NCBI RefSeq assembly: GCF_004121055.1
Contig: NZ_PYAL01000004.1
Location: 62,001-126,000, forward strand
DNA length: 64,000 nucleotides
Source of the DNA: Achromobacter aloeverae
GTDB lineage: Bacteria; Pseudomonadota; Gammaproteobacteria; Burkholderiales; Burkholderiaceae_B
Reading direction: 5' to 3'
Part shown: positions 1 to 7,733 of the stretch, in pieces
How positions within the stretch are numbered: position 1 is the first letter of the stretch
Layout of the letters: the number at the start of each line of letters is the position of its first letter
Notes under the pieces: model-generated
Told to the model about the DNA's origin: nothing
The model's input: only the letters and a program-made list of their open reading frames with translations
The model's database searches: none
Position numbers and translations under genes: made by a program

Positions 1-150
1 AACGTCGCAGTGGTCTGGCGCGAATACCTGGGTACAGTCGACCGCGGGGACGCCAAGGCGCCGAAATTGTCGAATAACAAGCCCCAGCAGGCCGTCCAGG
101 CCGTATCGCAGGCTTACGACGATCATGCCCGTGCCGGGTTGCGCGTCTGA
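1..150 (+). CDS. 3' end of an unidentified protein (partial)
   Basis: Frame 1 is open from the window edge to a TGA at 148-150, giving the last 49 residues (ending HARAGLRV). Third codon positions are strongly G/C, as in the neighbouring genes, which supports real coding. I do not recognise the family. It lies 53 bp upstream of the 944-aa gene on the same strand and may share its transcript. Confidence 0.5.
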   Translation, partial: NVAVVWREYLGTVDRGDAKAPKLSNNKPQQAVQAVSQAYDDHARAGLRV

Positions 151-203
151 TCCCGCCGCCGGGGTTGGACGCCGTTCGTACCATCGCTTAGGCGGGAGGG
201 CGA

Positions 204-3038
204 GTGACGGTTGCGGGACTGGCCTGCGGCGAATCCGTCGGGCGCTGTGACAACGACACGATGACAACAACGGATCGCGTGGCTGGCGCGTCGGCGAAGG
301 CAGGGTCAAGACGCGCCTCCGTGACGGCATCGACCAAGTCAGGGGCGACTGGTGCCACGTGGATACGTTGCTGGTGTCGAGGGGGCAGGCCGCGCGCCTT
401 CAGCATCGACGCCAGGCGCGCGCATCATCGGGAAAAGATAAACCGCGCGTTCGACACGATGGCGCATCTATTGTCCACGCCTGCAGGGCAATGGCGCGGA
501 GATGCCTTGCCGCGGACAGCGCTTGCCATCGAACGCCTCTTCCATAGCGTCAAGCCGCTGGCGGCGCTGGCATCGGCATTGCCGGCGAACAGTCATCCTG
601 CCGTGTTGAGTCTCCTCGAACAGGAGATCACGCGTTGCGTGGACGAAGAGCTATCGCCGGCGTTGTTTCCGGCGCTGCAAAAGCGCTTGCTGTCGTCCAA
701 GCCGACGCCCGCCGACATTGAATTCCGTGACGCCTTGCTTATGCGCTTGCATCGGTGCCGGGATTTGCCGGCGGAGACCCTGCTCCTGAGCCTGCGGCGA
801 GCTCTTCAAGGACCCGCATGGATCCTGCAGGCGGAGCGCGTGTTGAAGGAGCGGATCGAGAGCGCGCTGGGACGGTGGTCCGCCTGCCTGCGACCGGAAC
901 ACGACCGGGAAGACCTTGAGCACACCTTGTGCGGTGCGTTCATGACGTTGTCCGAGGAACGATCCGAGCGCCTTGGCGAACGCTTGGCGGTCTACCTGGC
1001 GCTAGCCAGGCTGCCTCAGGACGTATGGCTGCTGTACCAACGCAGCTTGCCCCTGGCGGTGGTGGACGAGGCCCGGCAAACGGTCCATCTTCACCGGATG
1101 CCGCGGCCCGTCGCCATTGCGGAGCCCGCGTGGCGGAGTTATTGCAAAGGGTGGGAAGACGAGTACCGTAGACGCCGTACCGCGATGGGTGTAGCCATGG
1201 CAAGGCTGCGGACGGCGACGGAGTTGCCGGACGCCCCGGAGAGGGTCCGCGTCCGAAAACTGTCGCTGGCACTGAGTCGCGTGGCGGCCTTGGTCCGGGT
1301 CGACCAGGGCGCGCCCGGCCCAACGCAGGCAGGCAGCAAGACGCAGGATGGAGGCCTTGCCGATCTCCAGGTGGACGTCGCCGCCACGGTGCGGGCCGCC
1401 GCCATCAAGTTGCGGCTGGCGGACTATCCTGCGGCGGCGCTGGCCGCCATGTCCGATGACGAACTTGCCTGCATCGTGTCCGCGTGCGACAAGCATGCGC
1501 TGCGCACGTACGGCCTGCACGTCGATGAACAAGCCCTGGCGTCAGAGCGCGACCGCAGAGTGACCGCGTTCGCGCAAGCCAGGCTCGCGCCTTGCCTGGC
1601 GCGTCTCGCCGAAACGCCGTCGCCGGCCGCGGCGCTTCCCCCATTGCCTGGCGACATCGCGCCAGACATGCATGACCTGTTCGATGTCAGTGCGCGATTG
1701 CGCGACGCCACCGACATCGTGCAGGCTTGCGTCTCCTTGTACGTCGCCTGCGGCGGCAGCCTGGACGGCGCGGACATGACCGCTGCCTTCATCGGAAAAA
1801 TGGCAACGCTGGCGATACCGGACCTGTGTGTCGCACCGGCACGGGCGCGGGTGCTGGGCCGTCTTTGCGTCGCGCTGGGCGACGTGCAGGCCAATTTGGC
1901 TTCGAGCTTGGCGGAGGGCAGGGCAGGCGCTTGCCTCTCGCGGGACGAGACGCTGCGCGCCATCGCCGCACGTCTCGTCGATCAATCAGATGTTCCCGAC
2001 GCCATGGGCGGCGCGTTTTTTACGCTTGTGCGCCGAGTGGCATTCGGGACCAAGCTCGCGGCTTTTGTGTCATCCGCGCCATCGTCGTCGCTCGCCGGTG
2101 ACGATGCGAGCGCGACCCGGCCAGGAGAGGATGAGGCCAGCGACGTCCTGTCGGATCCTGGAATCCGTTGGGCCCTCCAAGGCGATTTCGGGCTGGATAT
2201 GTCCGGGCCGACCCCAACGTCCGACGCGGCCCGGGACAAGGTCTTTGTGGCCGATGCCATGGGGCGCCATGTCGAGAACCCGGAAACAGGGCAATCGATA
2301 GCCGTGCGGGAAATCTATGGACAGGAGCTTTCGTTCCAGGGCGTGTCTGTCGATGAGCACGCCAACGATGTACTGGCGCGGGCGCCGGGACGCTATGCCG
2401 TGGATGGGTCCGTCGTGGACGAAGCCTACGCGGTGGACTATAAGCGTGGCTCATGTTCCTTATCCGTGCGCGGATGCACGCCTGCTGGCGTCGCGGTGTC
2501 TTTCGAAGCGCATATTCAGGGCATATTGGCGGCCGCGGACGAACCTGGTCCGGAGGAGAGTAAACATGCCCGCGTGAACGACGTGGAGCAGGCCTTGGCG
2601 TGCCTGGCGCGCGTGGTCGATGCGCGAGGGTTCAGGCAGATAACCCGGCTACTGTCGCAATTCGCCGATGCATCGATTTCCCTGGCGGAAACGCGGTCGG
2701 GCGCCGGTACGCCCTTGCGCCTGGCGTCGGGCGATCCGGTGCTCGTCGGTGGACGTGCGCATACCCATGCGGTGGTCGAGCAGAATCTCGATGACACGTT
2801 CGATATAGGCATGCACATTGAATGGACCCACGTGAATGCCGCGGTCCTGCTGGATTCGAAGACGGGCCTGCACGCCGGCATCGTCGAACTCGATCCGGTG
2901 CGCAGCGCCAAGTCTGTGCGCTATGCCTGGCGGGTGCGGCCTGGAGACGACCTTCTTATACAACCCGTGCGCCTCGCGGACTATCGATACCGCTTCGTGC
3001 CGGCATCGCCCCTTCCCGATAGCGCAATAAATAAGTAG
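204..3038 (+). CDS. large protein of unknown function, paralogue flanking the T3SS locus
   Basis: A 944-aa protein with a GTG start preceded by GGGAGGG at 194-200, a good ribosome binding site. It is mostly helical and Leu/Ala/Arg rich in the first two thirds, with no signal peptide or membrane segment seen. A segment near residues 410-450 (AALAAMSDDELACI) matches DAVLAMSDHELGCF in the 977-aa protein at 27817-30750. The C-terminal beta-rich ends also align loosely (HIEWTHVN with VCFEQLRG, and YRYRFVPA with FRYQLIAG). The two genes bracket the T3SS cluster, so a linked role (effector, regulator or accessory factor) is possible but is inference. No known domain was recognised. Confidence 0.8.
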   Translation: MTVAGLACGESVGRCDNDTMTTTDRVAGASAKAGSRRASVTASTKSGATGATWIRCWCRGGRPRAFSIDARRAHHREKINRAFDTMAHLLSTPAGQWRGDALPRTALAIERLFHSVKPLAALASALPANSHPAVLSLLEQEITRCVDEELSPALFPALQKRLLSSKPTPADIEFRDALLMRLHRCRDLPAETLLLSLRRALQGPAWILQAERVLKERIESALGRWSACLRPEHDREDLEHTLCGAFMTLSEERSERLGERLAVYLALARLPQDVWLLYQRSLPLAVVDEARQTVHLHRMPRPVAIAEPAWRSYCKGWEDEYRRRRTAMGVAMARLRTATELPDAPERVRVRKLSLALSRVAALVRVDQGAPGPTQAGSKTQDGGLADLQVDVAATVRAAAIKLRLADYPAAALAAMSDDELACIVSACDKHALRTYGLHVDEQALASERDRRVTAFAQARLAPCLARLAETPSPAAALPPLPGDIAPDMHDLFDVSARLRDATDIVQACVSLYVACGGSLDGADMTAAFIGKMATLAIPDLCVAPARARVLGRLCVALGDVQANLASSLAEGRAGACLSRDETLRAIAARLVDQSDVPDAMGGAFFTLVRRVAFGTKLAAFVSSAPSSSLAGDDASATRPGEDEASDVLSDPGIRWALQGDFGLDMSGPTPTSDAARDKVFVADAMGRHVENPETGQSIAVREIYGQELSFQGVSVDEHANDVLARAPGRYAVDGSVVDEAYAVDYKRGSCSLSVRGCTPAGVAVSFEAHIQGILAAADEPGPEESKHARVNDVEQALACLARVVDARGFRQITRLLSQFADASISLAETRSGAGTPLRLASGDPVLVGGRAHTHAVVEQNLDDTFDIGMHIEWTHVNAAVLLDSKTGLHAGIVELDPVRSAKSVRYAWRVRPGDDLLIQPVRLADYRYRFVPASPLPDSAINK

Positions 3039-3076
3039 CACGGAGACAACGGGCCTTGGCCAACGGCGCCATTGCG

Positions 3077-3715
3077 TCAAAGCAAGCCCAGATCTTTCGC
3101 GTACGTGATCAATTCGGCGTCATTGCGCGCGGCGAGCTTACGCATGGCGTCCTGCTTCTGGCGGCTGGTCGTCTTGGCGCTCAGGCCCAGGATCTGCGCG
3201 ATTTGATTATTGGTATGTCCGCTGGCGAAAAGACGCACGACTTCCATTTCCCGGGGCGACAAGGCCGCGCGCGCGGTCAATTGCGATTGGGCCACGCCCA
3301 ATGACGCAAACTCGTTGCGTATGCTTTCCGTGAAATAGGACAAGCCGGATGCCGCGCGCTGGATGGCGGTGCTGATTTCCTTGATCGCGGCGCTTTTTTC
3401 GACGAGGGCGAGCGCACCTGCCTGCAGGGCCGGGCTGATCATGGTCGGCGTTGCAATCTTCGTCAGCACCACGACATGGACATGCGGATATTGCGCCCGC
3501 AGTTGTTGCAGCATGGCCAGGCCATCGGGCTGCGTACCGCCCGGCATGGAGAAATCGGTGACAACTACGTCACAGGGGGTCTGCGCCAGGCAAGCGAACA
3601 GGCCATCCGGACTGTCGGCGGAACCGACGACGGTGATGCCCGGCGCCGTCGCGAGTGCATTTTTTATCCCTAGCAATACGATGGGGTGATCATCGGCCAG
3701 TACGACGCGGATCAT
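3077..3715 (-). CDS. NarL/FixJ-family response regulator
   Basis: A 212-aa two-domain regulator. The N-terminal receiver has acidic residues D8-D9, phosphoacceptor D54 (VTDFSMPGG) and a conserved Lys in LVEKSAA. The C-terminal LuxR-type helix-turn-helix begins at ALSPREMEVVRLFASG and continues through NNQIAQILGLSAKT. It belongs to the BvgA/RcsB/NarL type of transcription factor, usually phosphorylated by a sensor kinase. No cognate kinase lies in the window. It is the first of three regulators on this strand between the 944-aa gene and sctF, which suggests a role in T3SS control. Confidence 0.9.
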   Translation of the reverse strand: MIRVVLADDHPIVLLGIKNALATAPGITVVGSADSPDGLFACLAQTPCDVVVTDFSMPGGTQPDGLAMLQQLRAQYPHVHVVVLTKIATPTMISPALQAGALALVEKSAAIKEISTAIQRAASGLSYFTESIRNEFASLGVAQSQLTARAALSPREMEVVRLFASGHTNNQIAQILGLSAKTTSRQKQDAMRKLAARNDAELITYAKDLGLL

Positions 3716-3897
3716 GTTGGAAACTCCGTCCTTGAATCAAGCCAGTCCGCGGGCCCGGACCACACCGCCCGGCAGGAACTGTGGATATTCACCTACGCGC
3801 GGTGTCGGATCGATAATCGGGCGAGGGGCAGTTTGACCTTCTGTCCGCCCGAATCGTTCCCCGCAGGAAACAACCCGCTTTTTACGCGCGAGGTGAA

Positions 3898-4773
3898 TCA
3901 GGCCTCGGTATACGTCCCCGCCCGCATTTCCTCTTTCGCTTGATTGCGGTATGTCGTGGGCGTGATACCGGCGTGGCGTCGGAATGCTACCGTGAAATTG
4001 CATACGCTGGGGAATCCCACGTGCCGCGCAATGGCGTGTACCGGCATGCCCGTACGGGCGAGAAGGCGGCGGGCAGCGGCCATTTTCTTATCGAAAATGA
4101 ATTTGTGCGCGGATTTTCCAGTTCGGGACTTGAAGATCGATGAGAGTTTTCTCTCGTGCGTTCCCACGCTGTGCGCCAGTTGCCGAACCGTATGGATACT
4201 ACCGACATCGGCCTGGATGGCATCCAGCGCGTTGCGCAGCAGGATGTCTTCCTGCGAGGCATTGTCGGGTAGTGGCGACGCGCTGGCTGCCTCTGGCGCG
4301 TTGGCGGCGGGCCGCAGGTGCACGGAAATGCGCGCGAGCAGTTCTTCGGGATAGATCGGCTTGAGGACGCAGTCCACGGCGCCCACGGCAAAGGCCTCGG
4401 TGGTGGCGCCGCCGACACCCGGCTTGACCAGGAAAATGACGGGAATCGCATGAGTGTCCTGAGACTGGGACAGCAGTCGCGCCATCATGAAGGCGTCCAT
4501 CTGCTGCATGTCGCCATCGAGCAGGACCATATCCGGGTGCCATGCCTGCGCCTGGTAGAAGCCGTGCCAGCCCGAGGCAAAGGACACCTTGAACAACTGG
4601 TTGCGCAGCAGCGCTACCGCCCCGCCAAGCGGTGTTTCGTTGTCGGTGATGATCAGCACATGGGCGGGCTTTCTATGGCGGGGCAGCACTTTCTTGCCTA
4701 CGACGGTATTGCCGAACATGACTGCGGTTTGCCCGGGCGTCGGCTCGGTCAGAGGATATGCGGCGGCAGTCAT
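3898..4773 (-). CDS. receiver-AraC hybrid response regulator
   Basis: A 291-aa protein. The start at 4773 (MTAAAYPL) is chosen because an AGGAG lies 6 nt upstream; the open frame extends to 4941 but that part has a poor start and unlikely sequence. Residues 36-155 form a CheY-like receiver with D86 as the likely phosphoacceptor (MVLLDGDMQ) and the switch Lys in VLKPIY; the usual Thr/Ser before it is replaced in IFLVKPG. Residues about 190-285 are an AraC/XylS DNA-binding domain (two HTH motifs, ending HVGFPSVCNFTVAFRRHAGITPTTYR). Same architecture as its neighbour at 5049-5954, so probably an old duplication. Confidence 0.88.
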   Translation of the reverse strand: MTAAAYPLTEPTPGQTAVMFGNTVVGKKVLPRHRKPAHVLIITDNETPLGGAVALLRNQLFKVSFASGWHGFYQAQAWHPDMVLLDGDMQQMDAFMMARLLSQSQDTHAIPVIFLVKPGVGGATTEAFAVGAVDCVLKPIYPEELLARISVHLRPAANAPEAASASPLPDNASQEDILLRNALDAIQADVGSIHTVRQLAHSVGTHERKLSSIFKSRTGKSAHKFIFDKKMAAARRLLARTGMPVHAIARHVGFPSVCNFTVAFRRHAGITPTTYRNQAKEEMRAGTYTEA

Positions 4774-5048
4774 ATGGCTCTCCTGGAATGGGGGGGCGTC
4801 GAAATCCATGCCGTTGCGATGCAACGGGCGGTCCTTGGCTTTCTCGTCTGGCCATAAATCCGGAAGTGTCTGCCTCCGGTCCGCGTTGTCTCCGTTAATT
4901 CGGTCAGTCGCGCAGCAAAGTGACGGCACAAATGAGATCACGTCGCTATCCTAAGTAAGGAACGCGAAAGACACTTTTGAATTAGGCAAAAAACGTTTTG
5001 ATTTTTGTACGTTTATACAAATTTTTGACGTTTTTATTTATTCACGCC
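4774..5048 (-). promoter_or_regulatory. AT-rich promoter region with three ACGTTT repeats
   Basis: This 275-bp gap precedes the 291-aa regulator gene. Unlike the surroundings, positions 4940-5045 are very A/T rich. ACGTTT occurs three times in the same orientation at 4993-4998, 5009-5014 and 5028-5033 (spacings 16 and 19 bp), which may be regulator binding sites. The assignment is inference. Confidence 0.4.
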
Positions 5049-5954
5049 CTATTGGGACATGGGGGGGCATCTATTTTGTTCATCCAGGGGCCGTAGCTCG
5101 CCCTGGAGTTGTTGCCGAAAAATTACGGGACTGCATCCCGCGTGGCGCCGGAAGGCCGCGGCAAAGTTGGCCGGGCTGGAGAAACCCAGCGTTTCGGCAA
5201 TCTCGGAAATGCTCAATTGCTTGAGGTGCAGCAGCTTCTGCGCGGAATGCATGCGTTCATCACGCAGATAATCCTTGACCGATTTCCCCAACAAAATCCG
5301 GAATGCCTGAGTCAGCCTGCGCTCGTGGACGCCTATCTGGCGCGCCAGCGATTTCAGGGAAGGCGGATTGGCCAGGTTTTCCTGCAAATAGCGGCGCGTC
5401 GTGGCGACGATCGCTTGGTCGGTGGCATTCGACATGGGCGCCGGAAGCTGGATATCCATGTCCGGCATCAAGCCGGGATTTTCCCGGGCACACGCGGGCG
5501 CGTTGGCCGCCTCGGTGCGTCCTGCGTGCGCAAAAGCGGCGTCCGCTGCCGCGCTTGAAGGCTTGCTCAAGTGAACGCGAATGCGGGCCAGCACCTCGAC
5601 CGGGTTGTAGGGCTTGAGCACATAGTCCGCGGCGCCGGATTGGAATCCCCTGAGGCGTTCGTCCAGATGGCTGGACGCTGTAACGAAAATAATGGGGATA
5701 TGGGCTGTCTGCGGATTTTCCTTCAGCAGCGTGCAGGTCGCATAACCGTCCAGTTGCGGCATGCAGACATCGAGAAGAATCAGGTCTGGGCGCGGCAGGG
5801 CTTGGGCGCGCGCATAGGCCTGGCGGCCATTCATCGCGACAGTAAGTCGGTATGCCTTCTTATCAAGCTCCTGTACCAGGAGCTTGAGATCCGCCGGACT
5901 ATCGTCCACCAACAGGATATGGGCAGAATTTTCGCGGTCATCGACTGGGCGCAT
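5049..5954 (-). CDS. receiver-AraC hybrid response regulator
   Basis: A 301-aa protein; the ATG at 5954 has GGAGG 7 nt upstream. The receiver (residues 12-130) has D17-D18, phosphoacceptor D62 (LILLDVCMPQLDG), Thr in FVTASSH and Lys in VLKPYNP. An AraC-type domain follows after a linker (RYLQENLANPPSLKSLARQ to LGFSSPANFAAAFRRHAG). Receiver-AraC fusions without a kinase domain are uncommon relative to plain AraC regulators. Its place directly downstream of sctF suggests control of secretion genes. The promoter must lie in 5955-6116, which contains a perfect palindrome. Confidence 0.9.
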   Translation of the reverse strand: MRPVDDRENSAHILLVDDSPADLKLLVQELDKKAYRLTVAMNGRQAYARAQALPRPDLILLDVCMPQLDGYATCTLLKENPQTAHIPIIFVTASSHLDERLRGFQSGAADYVLKPYNPVEVLARIRVHLSKPSSAAADAAFAHAGRTEAANAPACARENPGLMPDMDIQLPAPMSNATDQAIVATTRRYLQENLANPPSLKSLARQIGVHERRLTQAFRILLGKSVKDYLRDERMHSAQKLLHLKQLSISEIAETLGFSSPANFAAAFRRHAGCSPVIFRQQLQGELRPLDEQNRCPPMSQ

Positions 5955-6046
5955 TAAGCACCTCCAGTAACATTGCGATAGGCAGGTCTAGAGACAGCTA
6001 TCAAATGTCACCGGAGTATAGCCGTGATTTCTTGCGGAGTATTCCG

Positions 6047-6060
6047 ACGTAACGTTACGT
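6047..6060. promoter_or_regulatory. 14-bp perfect palindrome, possible operator
   Basis: ACGTAACGTTACGT is a perfect 14-bp palindrome in the gap between sctF and the 301-aa regulator, about 93 bp upstream of the regulator start. It shares the ACGTT core with the ACGTTT repeats before the sister regulator. A dimeric regulator site is plausible but unproven. Confidence 0.35.
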
Positions 6061-6116
6061 GCTGCAAGGCTGCACGCGGCCCTTATACGAGTTATTGATG
6101 TGGCGGAAAGGAGATA

Positions 6117-6383
6117 TCAAGCGGTAAGGTTACGCGCGACCCCTTTCAGCACATCGAAGAAAGCCTTCATCAAGCTGCTCACGGTGGTAACGAACAACTG
6201 GAACCGATTGACGTTGCGCTGGATATTGATCAGGTCCACGGTGTTCAGGTCCTTCGCCAGCCCGCCCGGGGGAATGACCTTGCTCTGAGCGGCGTTCAAT
6301 ACACGGGAGAGGGGATCCACGCCGCCGCTGGTGCTGGCGAGCGCACTGAGGTCGTCCGTTGCGCCATTCACGTAAGAAGCCAT
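6117..6383 (-). CDS. sctF: T3SS needle protein SctF (YscF/BscF type)
   Basis: An 88-aa protein starting MASYVNGATDD. The C-terminal half (NTVDLINIQRNVNRFQLFV then VSSLMKAFFDVLKGV) has the YscF pattern: a helix with LxxLQxxxNxW/F, then a helix with S-x-x-K-x-h-x-D-x-h. Length (88 versus 87 aa in YscF) and position as the last gene after sctD fit the polymerising needle subunit. Only a weak ribosome binding site precedes the ATG, so translation may depend on coupling with the upstream genes. Confidence 0.85.
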   Translation of the reverse strand: MASYVNGATDDLSALASTSGGVDPLSRVLNAAQSKVIPPGGLAKDLNTVDLINIQRNVNRFQLFVTTVSSLMKAFFDVLKGVARNLTA

Positions 6384-6424
6384 AAACAGTCCATAAAAGA
6401 AGGTGGGCGATGCCCGCTGGCACA

Positions 6425-7708
6425 TCACCGCTGAATGGTGACAACGGCGTCGGGACCCTTGAAAACGATCTTGTCCTTCGCAATCGACTCCAGCCGGTAG
6501 TTGGCATACGTGCCGCCGACCATCAATTTGGTTCCGCATTCCAATAGCAGCCATGGGTGTGTGCCGCCGACCACGCTGGTTATGCGAAAGGGAATGGACG
6601 CCGCGGGCGGTGGCGCCGGTGGCGGTTCCGGAACGGGGTGCACGCTGTTCAAGTTGTTCTTGTTGAACTGGGCGACCAACGGCGACAGGGCCAGCAGCTG
6701 ATGGGTGTCCAGGCGTTCTGTATCGATTTCCAGGCCATCGTTCGCCCATCTTACGGACAGGTTGGGCAGCAAGATGGCGTTCATGCCGCGCTTCAGGCTG
6801 GCCGTAACGTCCGAGAGCAGGACGATGTCGTGCGTTTCGACGGTGACGCCCGCCAGTTTCGCTTCCAAGGTCTGGATGGCGGCCGTGCGGCGCTCCGCGC
6901 TCGCCGCGATGCCCTGTATGGTGAGCCGGCCGGAGCCGAGATACTGGACATGGGAACGGAGCAGGAAGTCCTTCAGCACGCCCTGCGCGGCGCGGATCTG
7001 GACGGTGGCGATCTCGACCTTGATGGCCGGCCGGGGCTGGATGCGCGCGAGGGCCTCGGCCAGCTGTTCGTACTCGACGTCGTTGCGTACCCAACCGGTG
7101 ACGGTGACGGGATCGTCATCGTCCTGGTGGACCTGGGCGTCCGACGCCAGGGCCAGCGCGTCGAGCGCCGCGGCGGCCTGGCGGGCCGCGCGGTCGAGCT
7201 CCATCTTGTAAGGGGATGCCGGCGTGGCGTTGGCGGTGCCGTTGGTCCAGAACATCCGGGTGCCGGCCGCCAGCACCACCGCGGCGCCCGCCATCATGGC
7301 CCATGCGGCGGCTCGCTTGTAGGGCTTCTGGCGCCGGGCGGCAGCGCCGGCCCCATTGCGCGCACCGGCAGGAGCGGGCAAGACGCCATCGGCGAGGGCG
7401 GCGGGGTCGGGCCACGGGGCGGCAAGAGGCGCGACGCTGATCCAGACCGGGCCTACGCGCAAGGCTGCGCCCAGCGCGACGCTGGACGTGGGCGGGGAGG
7501 CGGCCGAGCCGTACGCCGGTTCGGTATCAATACGCCAGGACCGAGCCGCGATACGGATGCGCCCGGCCCTGGTGGGCAGGCCGGGATCGGACAGGACGAT
7601 GTCGCAATCGGCGTCGCTGCCGATCCAGGCCGCATCCATAACGGGTGCCCGGGCGCCCCGGTGCAGGCCCGTCAGGATCCTCAATTCAAGTTGGTCGGCG
7701 CTGATCAT
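6425..7708 (-). CDS. sctD: T3SS inner-membrane ring protein SctD (YscD/BscD)
   Basis: About 427 aa. The ATG at 7708 (MISADQLE) is preferred over the TTG at 7723. The N-terminal cytoplasmic part looks FHA-like (WIGSDADCDIVLSDPGL). A single membrane segment lies near residues 132-154 (WAMMAGAAVVLAAGTRMFW), followed by periplasmic ring-building/BON-like repeats. This is the usual SctD plan; it forms the outer of the two inner-membrane rings around SctJ. It follows sctV by 25 bp and precedes sctF. Confidence 0.92.
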   Translation of the reverse strand: MISADQLELRILTGLHRGARAPVMDAAWIGSDADCDIVLSDPGLPTRAGRIRIAARSWRIDTEPAYGSAASPPTSSVALGAALRVGPVWISVAPLAAPWPDPAALADGVLPAPAGARNGAGAAARRQKPYKRAAAWAMMAGAAVVLAAGTRMFWTNGTANATPASPYKMELDRAARQAAAALDALALASDAQVHQDDDDPVTVTGWVRNDVEYEQLAEALARIQPRPAIKVEIATVQIRAAQGVLKDFLLRSHVQYLGSGRLTIQGIAASAERRTAAIQTLEAKLAGVTVETHDIVLLSDVTASLKRGMNAILLPNLSVRWANDGLEIDTERLDTHQLLALSPLVAQFNKNNLNSVHPVPEPPPAPPPAASIPFRITSVVGGTHPWLLLECGTKLMVGGTYANYRLESIAKDKIVFKGPDAVVTIQR

Positions 7709-7733
7709 GCGGGGAAATGGCAAATGCTGGGGT

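Noticed and set aside
1-150. SctW/BopN gatekeeper at the left edge
   Set aside because: The 49 visible residues do not resemble the SctW C-terminus; no gatekeeper was found anywhere in the window.
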